From the NCBI GenBank assembly GCA_024195585.1, contig SWBL01000008.1:186001-250000 (forward strand): DNA of 64,000 bases, in the 5' to 3' direction. Below are positions 33,761 to 44,985 of the stretch, piece by piece; positions within the stretch are counted from its first letter, which is position 1, and each line of letters begins with the position of its first letter. Under the pieces are notes generated by a model, which had not been told where the DNA came from, did no database searches, and was given only the letters and a program-made list of their open reading frames with translations. This DNA comes from Aureobasidium sp. EXF-3400 (lineage: Eukaryota > Ascomycota > Dothideomycetes > Dothideales > Saccotheciaceae). A program made the translations under genes and the position numbers.

Positions 33761-34882
33761 AGGATCTATGATCGATCCTCGCTCAACTGGACTTTCTGAA
33801 GCCTCAGAGGCATCAAACACAATTTTCGTATCTCATCACACACACCATGATCATCCGGATCCATGTACTAACTACTGACGCATTATCTGCGGGCTAATGA
33901 CTTTCCTTTATATCTGTTATTAATTTCTATTCTTCTTGTATCCCCTGAAAAGGGCCTTTTAAGCTCGATTTTTCTAGCTACACTTTTGTCTATCATAAGA
34001 ATGAAAGTTGTTTTATTATATCTATGCCCACCTTACTTGTGCTTTCCAGGACAGTATTGTGACATTGTTGTTGCGAGCATCTCTAAAGGAAATTGTCTGA
34101 AGCCTCATCATGGGTATGGCTTCAAAATGCACCTTAATTCTCGGACTAAAAATGTTTCAGGCAGAGTTAAGCGAAAAGATTGGCTATCTCTTCTTCTTTC
34201 AATGGCAATGCTCCATCTCCTGAAAGTATCGTGCATTATGTCAACGAGACGAGCTTGGAAGTGGCAGATTCCGGAGCTCGAGTATGTGAGGAAAGAAGCA
34301 TGGTTTCAGATCAGCAAGGAAAAGGTACAAATGAAGGATGTTTCAGGCAATTCCGATGTTCCAAACGTCCCTTGCTGTCAAGTCCGAATCAAGCTGAACC
34401 TGCCAATGGTGGCAACTTTAGGCTGTAAATCCTTGCTGGTAGCTCCACCCATGCTTTGTCAACACCGCGGCATGTTTTTACAGCTTGACGATCCACGTTT
34501 ACCACCAGAAGAGTATATTTTTGAGTCCATAAAGCAAAGTTGTGTTGTCCATTTGTCTAGAGCAGCGCAAGTAGCTCAAAGGGACGTTGCAATCAAGAGG
34601 TGACGTTGAGAGATAAGGAGATAAGCTGATAGGGGCGTCATTACCGACTGCCGAAGTCCGACTCCCGGGAACGTCACCAGCCATTCGCAAAACACGACTT
34701 GACACTTCCCTCTCAACGGCTGACGTGGACTTGCTTGGTCGATTTCTTTTGAAGATTGTCTAAACACTCTCTTCCTGTAAACTTGCACCTATCATGAAGA
34801 AAGTCGCCCTACTTTCACTGAAGACCTAATATAACATCAACCTCTCCGCTTTCCGGAATTCACGCCGAACAAGCCCCGGGAA
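33761..34882. other. Intergenic region
   Basis: About 1.1 kb. A 205-codon open frame at 33986-34603 has unusual composition and no recognisable domain, and an overlapping frame at 34180-34428 is equally weak; I do not call either. The 3' untranslated region of the apple-like gene and the promoter of the Golgi pH regulator gene should be here. Confidence 0.45.
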
Positions 34883-36529
34883 ATGCTTCCATCACTGGAC
34901 GATTGCAACGAGTGCAAGCCTGCCTATCTTCGGCGCAGACTTGACTCTTTTCCGCCATCTACAATCGCTTTATCATCAGCGCCGTTCGCCTTGACCTTTT
35001 TGTTTGTTGCTGCCGCTGTATGGCAAAAGGTCGTGCCGCATCTTGCGTCATCAAGCTCGCACAAGGATCAGAACATACCATTCTTCAATCGGGAAACTCA
35101 ACGCACAAACAACCATGGATCAAATTCACCACGGACCATCACTTTCAAGCGTATAGCTGCGATCACCTTCTCTACAACAATTGCCTTATCGGCTGTTCTT
35201 GTGGAGCTGATTTTGTGTGAAATCTCAAATCTTCTGAATCCAGCAGCTCGAGGACTGGCTTTGCGCATCACCCTCTTCTCACTACTGATCCTGATAATCA
35301 TCATCATACCAAGCCTGGAAGTTCACACCTTGATTTCTGGATCACGTCCTCGCTCAGAATATGCCACTCATAACACGCGCAAGTCTCGTCCGACCATCCG
35401 GTACACAATCGAGGCTTTGCTGCTAGGTGTCTGGTTCCTCGCCTTCTGGTATATGCCGCATACATCACTTCTTCCAGCATCACTTCATTCACAAGCGGGC
35501 CACCCAAGTCAAGACAAGGACTTTGACTTTATAGAGGCATGTCTTGAGCGTGTCGGCATCATCGGAATTTCTCTCATGGCTTCTCTTGCTGGATTTGCTG
35601 CAGTATCCTCTATCTGGCAGACATTCGGTGTGAAACATCGCATGGTTCGTGACAGCGATATTGCGCGTAAAGAAAGTGGTTTGGCAGCCACCAAAGATAT
35701 GTTGGCAGTCAAGCAGAGTCGTCTGCGTGCATTAGAACGCAAGATGTCTGAAGCACCCCAAGACAAGGGCGGAATCATGACCAGGATGATTGGCTCAATC
35801 AAGGGTAACTCCGACACAAATGAGCAACGCAGCCTGGAAATGGAAATCTCGGGACTAGAGACAATGTCGATGACTCTCTCCTCCTCCCTGGCAACTCTCA
35901 AGACTCGACATGCAACACAGCAAAGATCGCAGAACAGTCTTGGACGTCTGTTGAATGTGCTCAACCTCGGCTTTTCATTCTACTGTCTTTATCGCATCGG
36001 AGCGACATCTGTCTCTTCACTGCGTAGGTGGTGGCAGCCAAACACGACATTCGCGACCTCGGACCCCATCAACAATGTTCTCGCCCTGCTCACTACCCAT
36101 TACGATCCTTCACTGGATCGCGAAGCTTGGTCTCGTCAGATCTCTTTCGTGCTGTCAGGTGTCATGCTCCTGCTGTCCTTCAACGCCGTCCTCCAGACTT
36201 TCCGCTTGTTCACTCGCTTCTTTCCCAAGCTAGCCGCCCGCGCACAATCTGCACTGCCGCTTGTCGTCTCTCAGGTTGCAGGCGCATACGTCATCTCATC
36301 AGCCTTATTATTGAGAAGCAACTTACCTAGTGAGGTGAGTAGTGTCATCAGCGAGGCTTTGGGTGCACCATTGGAAGGTCGTTTTGTTGAAGCATGGTTT
36401 GAAAGTTGGTTCTTGATTGCTGTAATAACAACAAGTATTGGTATCTTCATCAGTCGTAAGGTGGGATCATCTGCTGATTGGGAAGAATGGGAAGAAAGTC
36501 AAGATATGGAAATGGGAAAGATGCATTAA
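34883..36529 (+). CDS. Golgi pH regulator / GTG-type multipass membrane protein
   Basis: Single exon, 548 residues with about nine hydrophobic segments. The block RVGIIGISLMASLAGFAAVSSIWQTF (about residue 225) is the conserved GPHR N-terminal domain motif, followed by a charged coiled region (residues about 250-345, ATKDMLAVKQSRLRALERKM), and the C-terminal ABA-GPCR domain (YRIGATSVSSLRRWW, RQISFVLSGVMLLLSF and AGAYVISSALLLRSNLP). GPHR proteins are anion channels that acidify the Golgi in animals; the plant GTG proteins belong to the same family. The fungal protein is probably in the Golgi or ER membrane. The C-terminus is short and acidic. No intron is required. Family assignment is firm. 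Confidence 0.93.
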   Translation: MLPSLDDCNECKPAYLRRRLDSFPPSTIALSSAPFALTFLFVAAAVWQKVVPHLASSSSHKDQNIPFFNRETQRTNNHGSNSPRTITFKRIAAITFSTTIALSAVLVELILCEISNLLNPAARGLALRITLFSLLILIIIIIPSLEVHTLISGSRPRSEYATHNTRKSRPTIRYTIEALLLGVWFLAFWYMPHTSLLPASLHSQAGHPSQDKDFDFIEACLERVGIIGISLMASLAGFAAVSSIWQTFGVKHRMVRDSDIARKESGLAATKDMLAVKQSRLRALERKMSEAPQDKGGIMTRMIGSIKGNSDTNEQRSLEMEISGLETMSMTLSSSLATLKTRHATQQRSQNSLGRLLNVLNLGFSFYCLYRIGATSVSSLRRWWQPNTTFATSDPINNVLALLTTHYDPSLDREAWSRQISFVLSGVMLLLSFNAVLQTFRLFTRFFPKLAARAQSALPLVVSQVAGAYVISSALLLRSNLPSEVSSVISEALGAPLEGRFVEAWFESWFLIAVITTSIGIFISRKVGSSADWEEWEESQDMEMGKMH

Positions 36530-37413
36530 TGGTTGTGGAGTGGTGGGCTTGGGTGTTGTATGCTATGGGTGTGGGCATGGTGTGTTTCAAGATTTTGTGC
36601 TTCAACGGCGTTATAAGGAGGTGGTGGTCTGGTTGGAACTATACCCGCAATGCAAACCGGATAGGAATGGTGTTCTAGAATAATAATGGTATCAATACCT
36701 ACATCAGAGAACGATGTTGAGATACTGACTTGGTCAGCAGTTCTCCTCCCGGGGACAAGAACAGAACATGTGGCATCTCTAGTACTCCTTCCGTCGCTCT
36801 GACAAGAGGTTTCCCACCAACATGAGCGGTATAGGAACTACTCAAGCATCATTTGCACTCGTAACGTGGCTAGATCGATGAGTGTTTCCTGGAGCGCCTG
36901 AGATGGCCAGCTCAAGGGCTGAATTCTGTCATGTATGTTTGTTCCATCTCTTTCAATGCAGATCACGATTGTGTCTCAGCTCAGTTTCTCGCGCGTTTGA
37001 AGCAAGCTCAATCGGATCTTTGTCGCAATATGAGTCGACTAGAAGCAGGGACTCGAGGGACGAGACTTTCTGGTGCGCAGCATTTCCAAGATTGGTCATC
37101 AGTATGGACTTCAGCACGTCTGCGGATGTCACACGTTATAGTCGACAAGTCATTGGTATAGCTCGCAGGACACAAGGAAACGAGGATAACGAGTAGTCAA
37201 CATTGATCATTTGGGAAAAAAGGTTAATTACCAATCTGGAAAGCCTGTCTGAGCGCCCCTTCCTCCTCAATCTCCATCTCCAAGGCTTTGAAAACACCCA
37301 ACCTCAATGACTTCCAATCTTGAATAGCATGCTTTGGTATACCCCGAGGGCTGCAACAACCTTCAACATCCCACCCATGAATACTCTTCCTGGACCCCTG
37401 ATGACTGGCATCC
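36530..37413. other. Intergenic region; may contain a last exon of the minus-strand gene
   Basis: Mostly non-coding. At 37224-37324 on the minus strand a short frame reads WKSLRLGVFKALEMEIEEEG and ends in a stop; it could be a terminal exon of the following Ser-rich gene (see that entry). A frame at 36931-37161 on the plus strand is not supported. Confidence 0.35.
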
Positions 37414-39476
37414 TTACTTACGAGGAGGAGGGTCGAACATGGTGTCGAGGGCAGGGGACGACTTCTTCTCCTTCTTCCTCTTGTATCTCCTGTCGCGACC
37501 TGCAGTTGATCCTTCCTGAGAATCACCTCCAAGCTCAGATCCAGCGGTTGAGTCTGGACGGCGTTTGCTTCTGTGTGTAAGAGTTCTTCCAAGAGTGCCG
37601 ATAGTGCCGATGGTGCTGCTAATGCCGCTCTTGGTGCTGGTCCAACCGCTGTTGAGACTGTCCCTGAGTGGTGAATGCAGAGACTCCTGAGCAGCTGTCT
37701 GACCATCTTTCTGAATGGGTCCGACATTCTGCGATGTGCCAAGCAGAGGTGTACTGTGTGCACGTGGAAGCTCTGACTGTGCCGTGCCAGCTATGGGTTG
37801 GCTTAGAGAACGAGATGACTCAGTGTGAACGCTGACAGGGGCAGCTTTTGCAGTAACTGGAGCAATACAATCAAAGGTGGTAGGGTGAGTACGCGAAGAT
37901 CTGGCCGAGGCTAAATGCTTGAGCTTGGTGGGTGATGAAGGCCTGGACTTGAGAGCCTCCTCATGTTGATCTGAATGCAAGATTTCAGACATGGTGGCCT
38001 TCTCGCCTTTGCCACCAGCGACATCTCCGTCGGAACTCAGCTCATCAGGCACGTCTTTGGGGATCATCTTGGGTTTGTCGATCTTGGTGTCCTGCTTTTC
38101 CTCTATATGTGGGGTTGACAGGCCAGGCAATGCGATGTTGCGGTCTTGTACTTGGTGAGGTTTGGAGACTGATGGACCAGGAATGACAGCCTTCTTCTTT
38201 TCGGATCGTCCAGGGGTGGGACTGATAGCAGCATCGCTCTGGCGAAGGCGAGAACCAGAAACAAAATCGTGAGTAGAATCTGGACTCGACTTGACTGGAC
38301 TGAATCTGGAAAGAAACTGCTTCTTCAGAGGGGACTTGGGATTCCACAGCGACGAGAGAAAGCCGGAACTCCTGCCTTTGCTCTTGTCTGTGTCATTCAA
38401 CATCAAAGACTGTTCGGTGGAGAGGGACTCCCTGTTGGTGTTGCGAGAGCGAGGGTTGGAAGCAGGGAGACCGAGGGGCAAGTCGCGGGATTCGAAGTCG
38501 ACACCATCAGACTTGATGACAACAGTCTCCTCCTCTTCAGCTTGAGACTCCTTTTCCTTCTGGCCAGCCATTTCAGCATCTTCTTCGAATAAGTCGCCCT
38601 CCGCAGACTCGGCCACTAGCTCTTCCTCTCCTTCTGCAGGGTTGTCAAACTTCCATTTATGAAGAGCGGATTCAGCGGCCAGAATACGTTCCTTAGAACC
38701 ATACTCAGCAAGGTTGCGAGCTGTTCTTGCTGTCCTGACATTTTCGATGTTTGTGTTCCCGCATATAGCACATCCTGACCCTTTACCATTTGTGAAGAAG
38801 AATTTTGGCGAGTCTTCATGGCAGTCATGGAGAGGCAAAAAACTTCTTATAACAGGTCTGAATGGGGGCGGCTTTTGAAAGATGACACTGTTTTCCTTGA
38901 TTCCAGGCAGGAAGAAGGTGAAATCGTCGTCGTCTCGCTCTCGCTCCAGCTTGTTTGACTTGGTGAGCGCAGTACCTCTGCCAGTCTTTGACTGGAAGTC
39001 GTTGCGCTGTTGTGACTTTGAGTCTTGAGATTCCTCCTCAGCATCTTTTGAGAATTTGACTGGGTTCTCTACCATTACACCGGGAAAGTCATCGTCAACA
39101 AGTTGGTCCGCAAACAACTTTCCATCCAGATCGTCGAGCATGCCCTGCGACTTGTCCATGAGACGTCTTCCGTTTGCAGTGGTCGTCTCAACAGCTCTTG
39201 TCAAGTACCAATGATGCAAGAGACCATCGGCGGCCCTGGCCAAACTCTTTCGATGAGTTAGGACGATATTGCTCGCTCAGGAGTTGTCAAGCTTACCTTT
39301 GCTCTTGTACGATCATCCACACAGTAGGCAAGGGGTATGACGCATCGAATATCATAGTATGGTGGCGGGGAGTTTGCAAGGATCGAACGCAGACATTTTT
39401 CGGCTAGCGAAAGGCGTCCATCGTTGATCCAATCTACGACTCTGTTGATATGTGTAGACCAATCTGTGGCTGGCAT
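37414..39476 (-). CDS. Conserved Ser-rich hypothetical protein
   Basis: Two exons (39476-39297, 39246-37414) joined in phase 0 across a 50-nt intron (GTAAGC donor, AAG acceptor, CTAAC branch) give 670 residues. Residues 1-90 are compact and look conserved: MPATDWSTHINRVVDWINDG, YYDIRCVIPLAYCVDDRTR and SLARAADGLLHHWYLTRAVE. Around residue 215 a C-x2-C pair sits in GSGCAICGNTNIENV, before AESALHKWKFDNPAE. The remaining 400 residues are charged and Ser/Pro-rich, likely disordered and phosphorylated. I do not recognise a named family. The last codons overlap a GTAAGT donor, so a further exon on the minus strand (37324-37224) could replace the last two residues. No signal peptide or membrane segment. 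Confidence 0.75.
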
Positions 39477-41423
39477 GGTTGTATCTGCTGTTGCTAAATT
39501 CTCAAAGACGCAAGAAGCAATAAGCGAAGGAGTCTCGTCTTCTGTTTGTGAAATTCGGGATGCGCGATTGTCGAGGCGCAAACAAAAACAATCCCGCCGT
39601 CTCGCAATCGCTCGAATTCTCCGTCTCTCACTTGTAATCTGGTAAGGCGAAGTTCTTCTGCTTTTCAATCGTCTTTTTTTATCGTTTCTTTGCCATGGAA
39701 GATCGACTTGGACGACTCTTCTCTGTCACTCTGTTTTGTTTCTCTTCCCAGTGCTCTTCTACTTCGTCTCGTGTGATTCTTCTTCTATCTTTTCATGAAC
39801 CACTGAGAGCCATTGCTTTGTGTACTCTCTCTGACAATCACCTGTTTCTGAGAGCTTCATGTAGTGTGATAATCTATCCTGGAGTGTCGTCGGGAGAGTG
39901 CAATTCATGCTGAAGTGTATTACGATCGGTAGTCTAGAAGATTGAGCGACTAGTACTTGTTACCCAAGTAGATAGTGTCATGAAGACATCATGTGTAACA
40001 TAATTGTATATCTCCATAGCTTTTGTATTCATTTGCGTCTGTCTGAGAGATGAGAACAAGATGGTATACCAAGAGGAGGGGGTTTGATAGCCAGATCATG
40101 GATCTAAGAGTGTATTCTGGCCTATGCTAGAGGATATCGTCTTAGTTTTTGGATGGAAGGAAAATAGGTTAAAGGCATATGTGGCCCTCGCAACAAGCTC
40201 TCGCAACAACAGTCTATAAGAAGACACGATAGAATTTGATCCCCAGCATCCGCCCACTGAAAGCTCGCATCAATAAGAGCTCTCAGCGAACGTCCAAATC
40301 AAGAATGCAATGTGATAGAGTATCAAAGGACTTGCATTGATATCAGAGATATAAGGCTCAAAGCAGTCTTTCCCGTAGAGACCTTGTATAACAAAAAGCT
40401 ATTAAAATGCATAATACAATCCGATTTCATATGCTTATCTAGAGAGGGTGCAAAATCAAGGCTCTCACTGGACAAACAATATTTCTAAGAACTATTCTGC
40501 ATTTTTATAGTACATCGAATAAGACAGAGTAGCATCGGAGACATCTTGCCTAGGCAGGAGGAGCCTTTCTCTCTTATACACTCTCCCTATGATAGGAGGT
40601 TATCAAAAGGCACAATAAAGTCTGGATTACTATGTTTGTCCACAGGGAGCGTGCAAGAACCAAGGCTGGCACGTCTCTGTTAGAATCTTGACTATAGAAA
40701 TGCACAATATCATCCACTCCTGATAGCATCGGCTGAGAGCGTCCATCTCAGGGGTTGACTATAGTATATCAAATACTCGAGTACGTATGTCTAAGAAGAA
40801 CTGTCGACGACTCTTCGTCATAGAGAGAGTTCTGAATTTTTTCGCAGGATTGCCGATGGAGAAAGGCTCTAGCAGCATACCAATACTGGTCAGGCATCCA
40901 GTCGTACAACATGACTTGACTATAATCAGTCGCTGACAAACTTGTCTTGATTTGGTTTCACAATGAGCGAGTTTTGACGCATCGAAGAGATAAGCATATT
41001 TGCTCTTACTACCATGTCAGACGGCCCCTCACACTTGCTCGATTTACAGCTGGATGGTATCGAGCAACTGCATCGAAAGCATATATTGCGTAGCAGACCA
41101 GAAGAGGAAGCAAGCGAGAGGAAGAGGGGAGGTGGTGCAATTATGCAAGTTGCACACAAGCGGATGCTGAAGAAGCCGACGGAGTAAAAGGCGGGGTTGT
41201 ACGGGCGTCTTCATCTTGGGGAAGGCACTGACGACGGCGTCTTACATAAGTCTTGCTTAGTGATCACGGCCAGTTAAGCCAACCCGACAACCAAAGACGA
41301 GGTAAGTTAAGCAACCAATTTGTCGCCATATATCACCGCCGACATGGCCTCTACCGAGAGCGCAACACTGACACGCGCAGTCATCCATTCTGCGACGCCG
41401 GCAGCGCGACCACAACGACGACC
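39477..41423. other. Gene-poor, AT-rich region with degenerate repeats
   Basis: Nearly 2 kb with no supported gene. It holds the repeat block described at 40221-40830. A 77-codon minus-strand frame at 40926-41159 was judged spurious. The right end is the promoter of the bZIP gene. Confidence 0.55.
40221..40830. repeat. Degenerate repeats differing mainly by transitions
   Basis: Two to three diverged copies of the same sequence. The clearest pair: 40410-40468 (ends TCAAGGCTCTCAC) and about 40614-40672 (ends CCAAGGCTGGCAC), 204 bases apart, with differences mostly C/T and G/A. A third, weaker match starts near 40225 (CACGATAG, then GCATC and GCGAACGTCCA) and aligns with 40703 onward (CACAATAT, GCATC, GAGCGTCCA). 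The block is AT-rich and carries no open frame. The pattern fits an old duplicated or transposon-derived sequence decayed by repeat-induced point mutation. Copy limits are approximate because alignment was by eye. Confidence 0.5.
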
Positions 41424-42606
41424 ATGTCTTCGGCTGCGGTAAGTGCTAATCATCAACCCGAGTCTAGGCACGCATTGCTGACCGAGCATACAGGACTCGC
41501 AAGCCTTTGAGATGAGTAAGCCGGCTTTTCCTTCTCGTCCATCTCAAACAGGAACTGACTGCGCACGCCTCCAGGTCTGCGCGACCAACTCATTGCAGCT
41601 CAAAACAACCATGCCCCTCCTCAACCACAGCAACCTCACCAGCATGCTGCTCCCACCACCTACGCCGCTCACCAGTCTCATCAACCACCTCCACACCACC
41701 CCCACGATCCAGTCATGGCCATCCAGCCATACGCCATGACCCATGACAGTCCCGATCTGGGCCACCCTCATGCCGACCCCGAGGATCCCAACACACAAGG
41801 ACCTGCTGCTGGCAAGAAGGGACGGGCCCAGCGCGAGCTTTCCAACACAAAGCGTGCTGCTCAAAACCGCGCCGCCCAGCGCGCCTTCCGCCTGCGCAAG
41901 GAGCAGCACATCAACAAGCTCGAGGAAGACCTGAAGCACTATCTAGTCATGGAGGAGAACTACAAGTCCCTTCAACACGAGAACTTGGCTTTGAGAAACT
42001 ACATTTCCCTTCTGCAGTCCAAGTGTTCGGATCAGAACATCGAATTCCCACCTGCACCCGAGCAGGGCCCTATGCGAACTGCCTCACTCTCGGACAACCA
42101 GCCTTCGCATCAAGAGCAAGGACCTATCTATCATCCTGTGCCCGATCAGCAACCTGCTCAGCATGATCAGCACCCCCATCACGAACAACATCGCTATCCC
42201 GACCCCTCTCCTACACAGAGTCATGGCGTACCGTCTCATGTCTATCCTCAACCCACACATGACCAGCATCAACACCACCAACACGAGCAGCCTCCTAATG
42301 CTCAGCCTGCACACCAAGGCCCTGCCAACGACTCCATTCCTGCTGCCGCCATAAGTCAGCTTCAGGCCGCTGCCGCTCAAGCAGGTACTATGGATCGTCC
42401 ACGCTCTCCACCCCAAACACAGCATGATCATCACCAATCTCATCCTCAAGACCCTCAATACGTGCGTGCAAGTGAGTATCCTACTCACAAACGCGCCAGA
42501 CTTGATTCACCTTCTCACCAGCCACGTAAGTACCCATGTTTTAATACATTTTTCTGACATCCACTAACTCAAGACAGAGGCACTGAGCGACAAGCCAGAC
42601 GCTTAG
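41424..42606 (+). CDS. kapC: KapC-like bZIP transcription factor
   Basis: Four exons (41424-41438, 41494-41515, 41575-42525, 42578-42606) give 338 residues; the first two exons are only 15 and 22 nt. The bZIP domain reads NTKRAAQNRAAQRAFRLRKE followed by a leucine-zipper helix HINKLEEDLKHYLVMEENYKSL and RNYISLLQSK, as in the KapC/Yap-type family. The rest is Gln/His/Pro-rich and probably disordered, with a late ISQLQAAAAQAG helix also seen in KapC. It should act in the nucleus, possibly in stress response. The reading frame continues open for 62 codons beyond the TAG at 42604, in sequence that looks like an acidic activation domain (see next entry), so the true C-terminus is uncertain. Confidence 0.82.
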
Positions 42607-42795
42607 AATGCGTTCGGTATCTTGCCAGATGGATTCGTCGACATGACCCACTTGAATCAGAAGCCAGAGTCTTCCGACAACTTCGATGAGCTGTTCGGCG
42701 AGGATGTTTCATACGAGGGCTGCGGAGTCGGCTTGCCTTCAGGTGTTTTGGCAATCAATGATCAGTGCGAATCACTGGCTGACTGGGCTCTCTAG
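42607..42795 (+). other. Candidate C-terminal extension of the bZIP gene
   Basis: Directly after the TAG, in the same frame, a stop-free run encodes FGILPDGFVDMTHL, then SSDNFDELFGEDVSYEGCG and ends SLADWAL before TAG at 42793-42795. Acidic and aromatic composition resembles an activation domain. An acceptor CCAG ending at 42628 would join it in phase to the donor at 42526, skipping the first stop and giving a 384-residue protein. Either alternative splicing, a missed acceptor or readthrough could explain it. Confidence 0.5.
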
Positions 42796-43599
42796 CTATC
42801 ACCAACTTTGTGGCGTTACAAGCGTTGTTTTTTTCATACGTACATTTGAGCTCAAATCATTCATGATTGAGCTTACTAACGGTGGGTACATACATTGCTG
42901 AGGCAAACGGGGTTTGTTGTTAGCGGGTTTCTCGCGATTGCTTTTCTTTTTTTTTCATTTCTTTTCTACTTTGCTCCTACGGCATTGTTGATGTGCCCTT
43001 TTTATGCTACACACTAATGATTACGAAGCTCACATAGACACAGCGACGGCGCTGAATGGCAGTCCACATTGTTTTGATTCAAACTTTGAAATTCAGTTAC
43101 CTGCTACTGTATGTTGCATTTTGTTTCGTAATGTTGTTATTGTCGAGCTCGGATTTGATTTGCTTAGTATCTGGCAAGACTGTAACATGAGTCTCGTCGT
43201 CATTTGCGCTTCTTGACCTCATTGTGATGACCACGGCTGGGGATAGCTTTATGTGGTACATGGTCAATTCTCCTTTCATAAAATCACTAGTCTCTGGTCG
43301 TTCGAGGGAAGGCAGTTACACCATGTGTTTTCTGCAGATATGCTCACGAGAACCGAACTAGTAGATACGCAAAATGTCATGGTGATCAGAACTTGTTGGA
43401 TTGGTATGTGCATCTTAATGAGGCAGCAAGTATGGTCTGATCGTCGAGTATCTGGTCATTATAGCTAACCATCTACAAGCAACAGCAATGATACGTCCCA
43501 TATCCACTTTAGCAATCTCACATCAGCCTCAATGCACAACGAGATCATCATCCTCGATTCAAATCAACTATCTTGATCTCTCACTACTTCAGACACACT
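42796..43599. other. Intergenic region between convergent genes
   Basis: About 800 bases, AT-rich, with poly-T runs near 42945-42965. No gene or repeat recognised. Confidence 0.5.
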
Positions 43600-44985
43600 T
43601 CAATGTCCACTGTTCTCTGGCATAGTCTCGACATCAGCGACTGGATGACTCGATACCTCAAACATATTGATAGTCTTTGCATCCGACCCAAACTTTTCGG
43701 GCAGAGAAGTCTCCTTGGAAAGTGATGGTGGAGGGTCTATTCGCTGTCCAGATGGTGGTGGATGATCTGCATCCGGAAAGTTTTCTTGCGGTTGTGTTGC
43801 ATCGTGGTAGCCTTCCGGTAGATCCTTCTCTGGCTCGAGGTGGGCTTGTGGTTCGTCTGGTTTATCGACTTCCATGACGTCTTGTTGGTGTGTCTCTGCT
43901 TCTTTGGTGTCGTTATCTGATTCTTTCTTTTGCTGCGCTTCTTGTTTGTTCCTCCCTTGCCTCGCCTGCTCAATCAAGCGTGTAAAATCGTCCTTATTTC
44001 CAGTACTCCACGCTTTAGCGTCAAAGTCCTTTTTCATAACCTGATTGCTCGTGCCGAATTGATCTGGTTCGCGACCAATACTTCGATCCCACTTTTTCAA
44101 TTCGTCGAGGAGTTCTCGTTTTGAGCGTGGGGCTCCTGCATCAACGTTTGCGTTCCAAAGATTTACCCACTCGGTGTGACGGCGTGAGAGCAAGGTTTTG
44201 GAACCTGTGGAGGGTATACCGAGTTCTGTGAGTTTCTTGCGTAGGGCTTTGTCGTTGAGGAGGGAGTAGTTTAGTTCGGCGAGGCGGTCTGGGATTGGTT
44301 TTGGAGTTGCTGACGGTTGTGGCGTTTGTGTTGTGGAAGAACGTGGGGGGTTTCTTTTTTGTTGCGAGGGCGATGTGCAGGCTGAGGTTCCGATGTGGTT
44401 GAAGACAACTTCTTCTTTCATTCGTGTTTGGCAGATTGGGCAGGCTACTAGTCCGTCGTCTGGTGTTGGTTGTCTTTCCGGTTGAGTGTTGCCGTTTTCG
44501 GTGTATTCGCCGTCGCTGCCCTCACCGTCGGGTCCATCAAAGGTTGCGGGTTGCTGATCGACTTGTTGTGTCCTCTTGCTCTGACTTCTTGTAGTGCGCA
44601 CAGTCAAGTCACTCCCACCACTGTGTCTTTCCGTCCTCCTTCTCTTGCTTGGTCGAGTCGGTGCATCCTCCTTCTCCTTCTTGTCTTTTGTCGCAATCTC
44701 CAGCGCAACAGTTCTAGCCGTCTTGAATGCGCCCACCACTTCTTCCAACGCCCAATTCCTGCGCAATTTGCTGGCTTGATCGTTGGCGCGACATGCTGGA
44801 CACTTGCCATCAACAGACAAACAGCGGCGAATACAAATACTGCAGAACGTATGCGAGCAAGTCGTGACCATTGGCGTGGTGAAGAAGTCCTTGCACACTT
44901 GACATCGTAGCGAATTCTCGAGTGCCGCAAAGGGTATGAGAGAGGTGTTCAACCAATCGCTGGGATCTGAAAGGCTGTGATCCAT
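43600..44985 (-). CDS. rad18: Postreplication repair E3 ubiquitin ligase Rad18
   Basis: Single exon, 461 residues. The N-terminal RING finger (residues about 28-66) has the ordered ligands in CQVCKDFF, CSHTFCSICI and CPACR. A Rad18-type zinc finger follows near residue 182 (CPICQTRMKEEVVFNHIGTSAC), then a SAP DNA-binding motif near 240-275 (LNDKALRKKLTELGIPSTGSK) with the WVNLWNANVDA segment used for Rad6 binding. Rad18 with Rad6 monoubiquitylates PCNA at stalled forks in the nucleus. The C-terminal 120 residues are acidic and low-complexity. Order and length match fungal Rad18 proteins. Very firm. Confidence 0.96.
   Translation of the reverse strand: MDHSLSDPSDWLNTSLIPFAALENSLRCQVCKDFFTTPMVTTCSHTFCSICIRRCLSVDGKCPACRANDQASKLRRNWALEEVVGAFKTARTVALEIATKDKKEKEDAPTRPSKRRRTERHSGGSDLTVRTTRSQSKRTQQVDQQPATFDGPDGEGSDGEYTENGNTQPERQPTPDDGLVACPICQTRMKEEVVFNHIGTSACTSPSQQKRNPPRSSTTQTPQPSATPKPIPDRLAELNYSLLNDKALRKKLTELGIPSTGSKTLLSRRHTEWVNLWNANVDAGAPRSKRELLDELKKWDRSIGREPDQFGTSNQVMKKDFDAKAWSTGNKDDFTRLIEQARQGRNKQEAQQKKESDNDTKEAETHQQDVMEVDKPDEPQAHLEPEKDLPEGYHDATQPQENFPDADHPPPSGQRIDPPPSLSKETSLPEKFGSDAKTINMFEVSSHPVADVETMPENSGH

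Noticed and set aside
33986..34603. 205-codon plus-strand open frame
   Set aside because: No recognisable domain, odd composition, overlapping frame of equal quality and no promoter or splice support.
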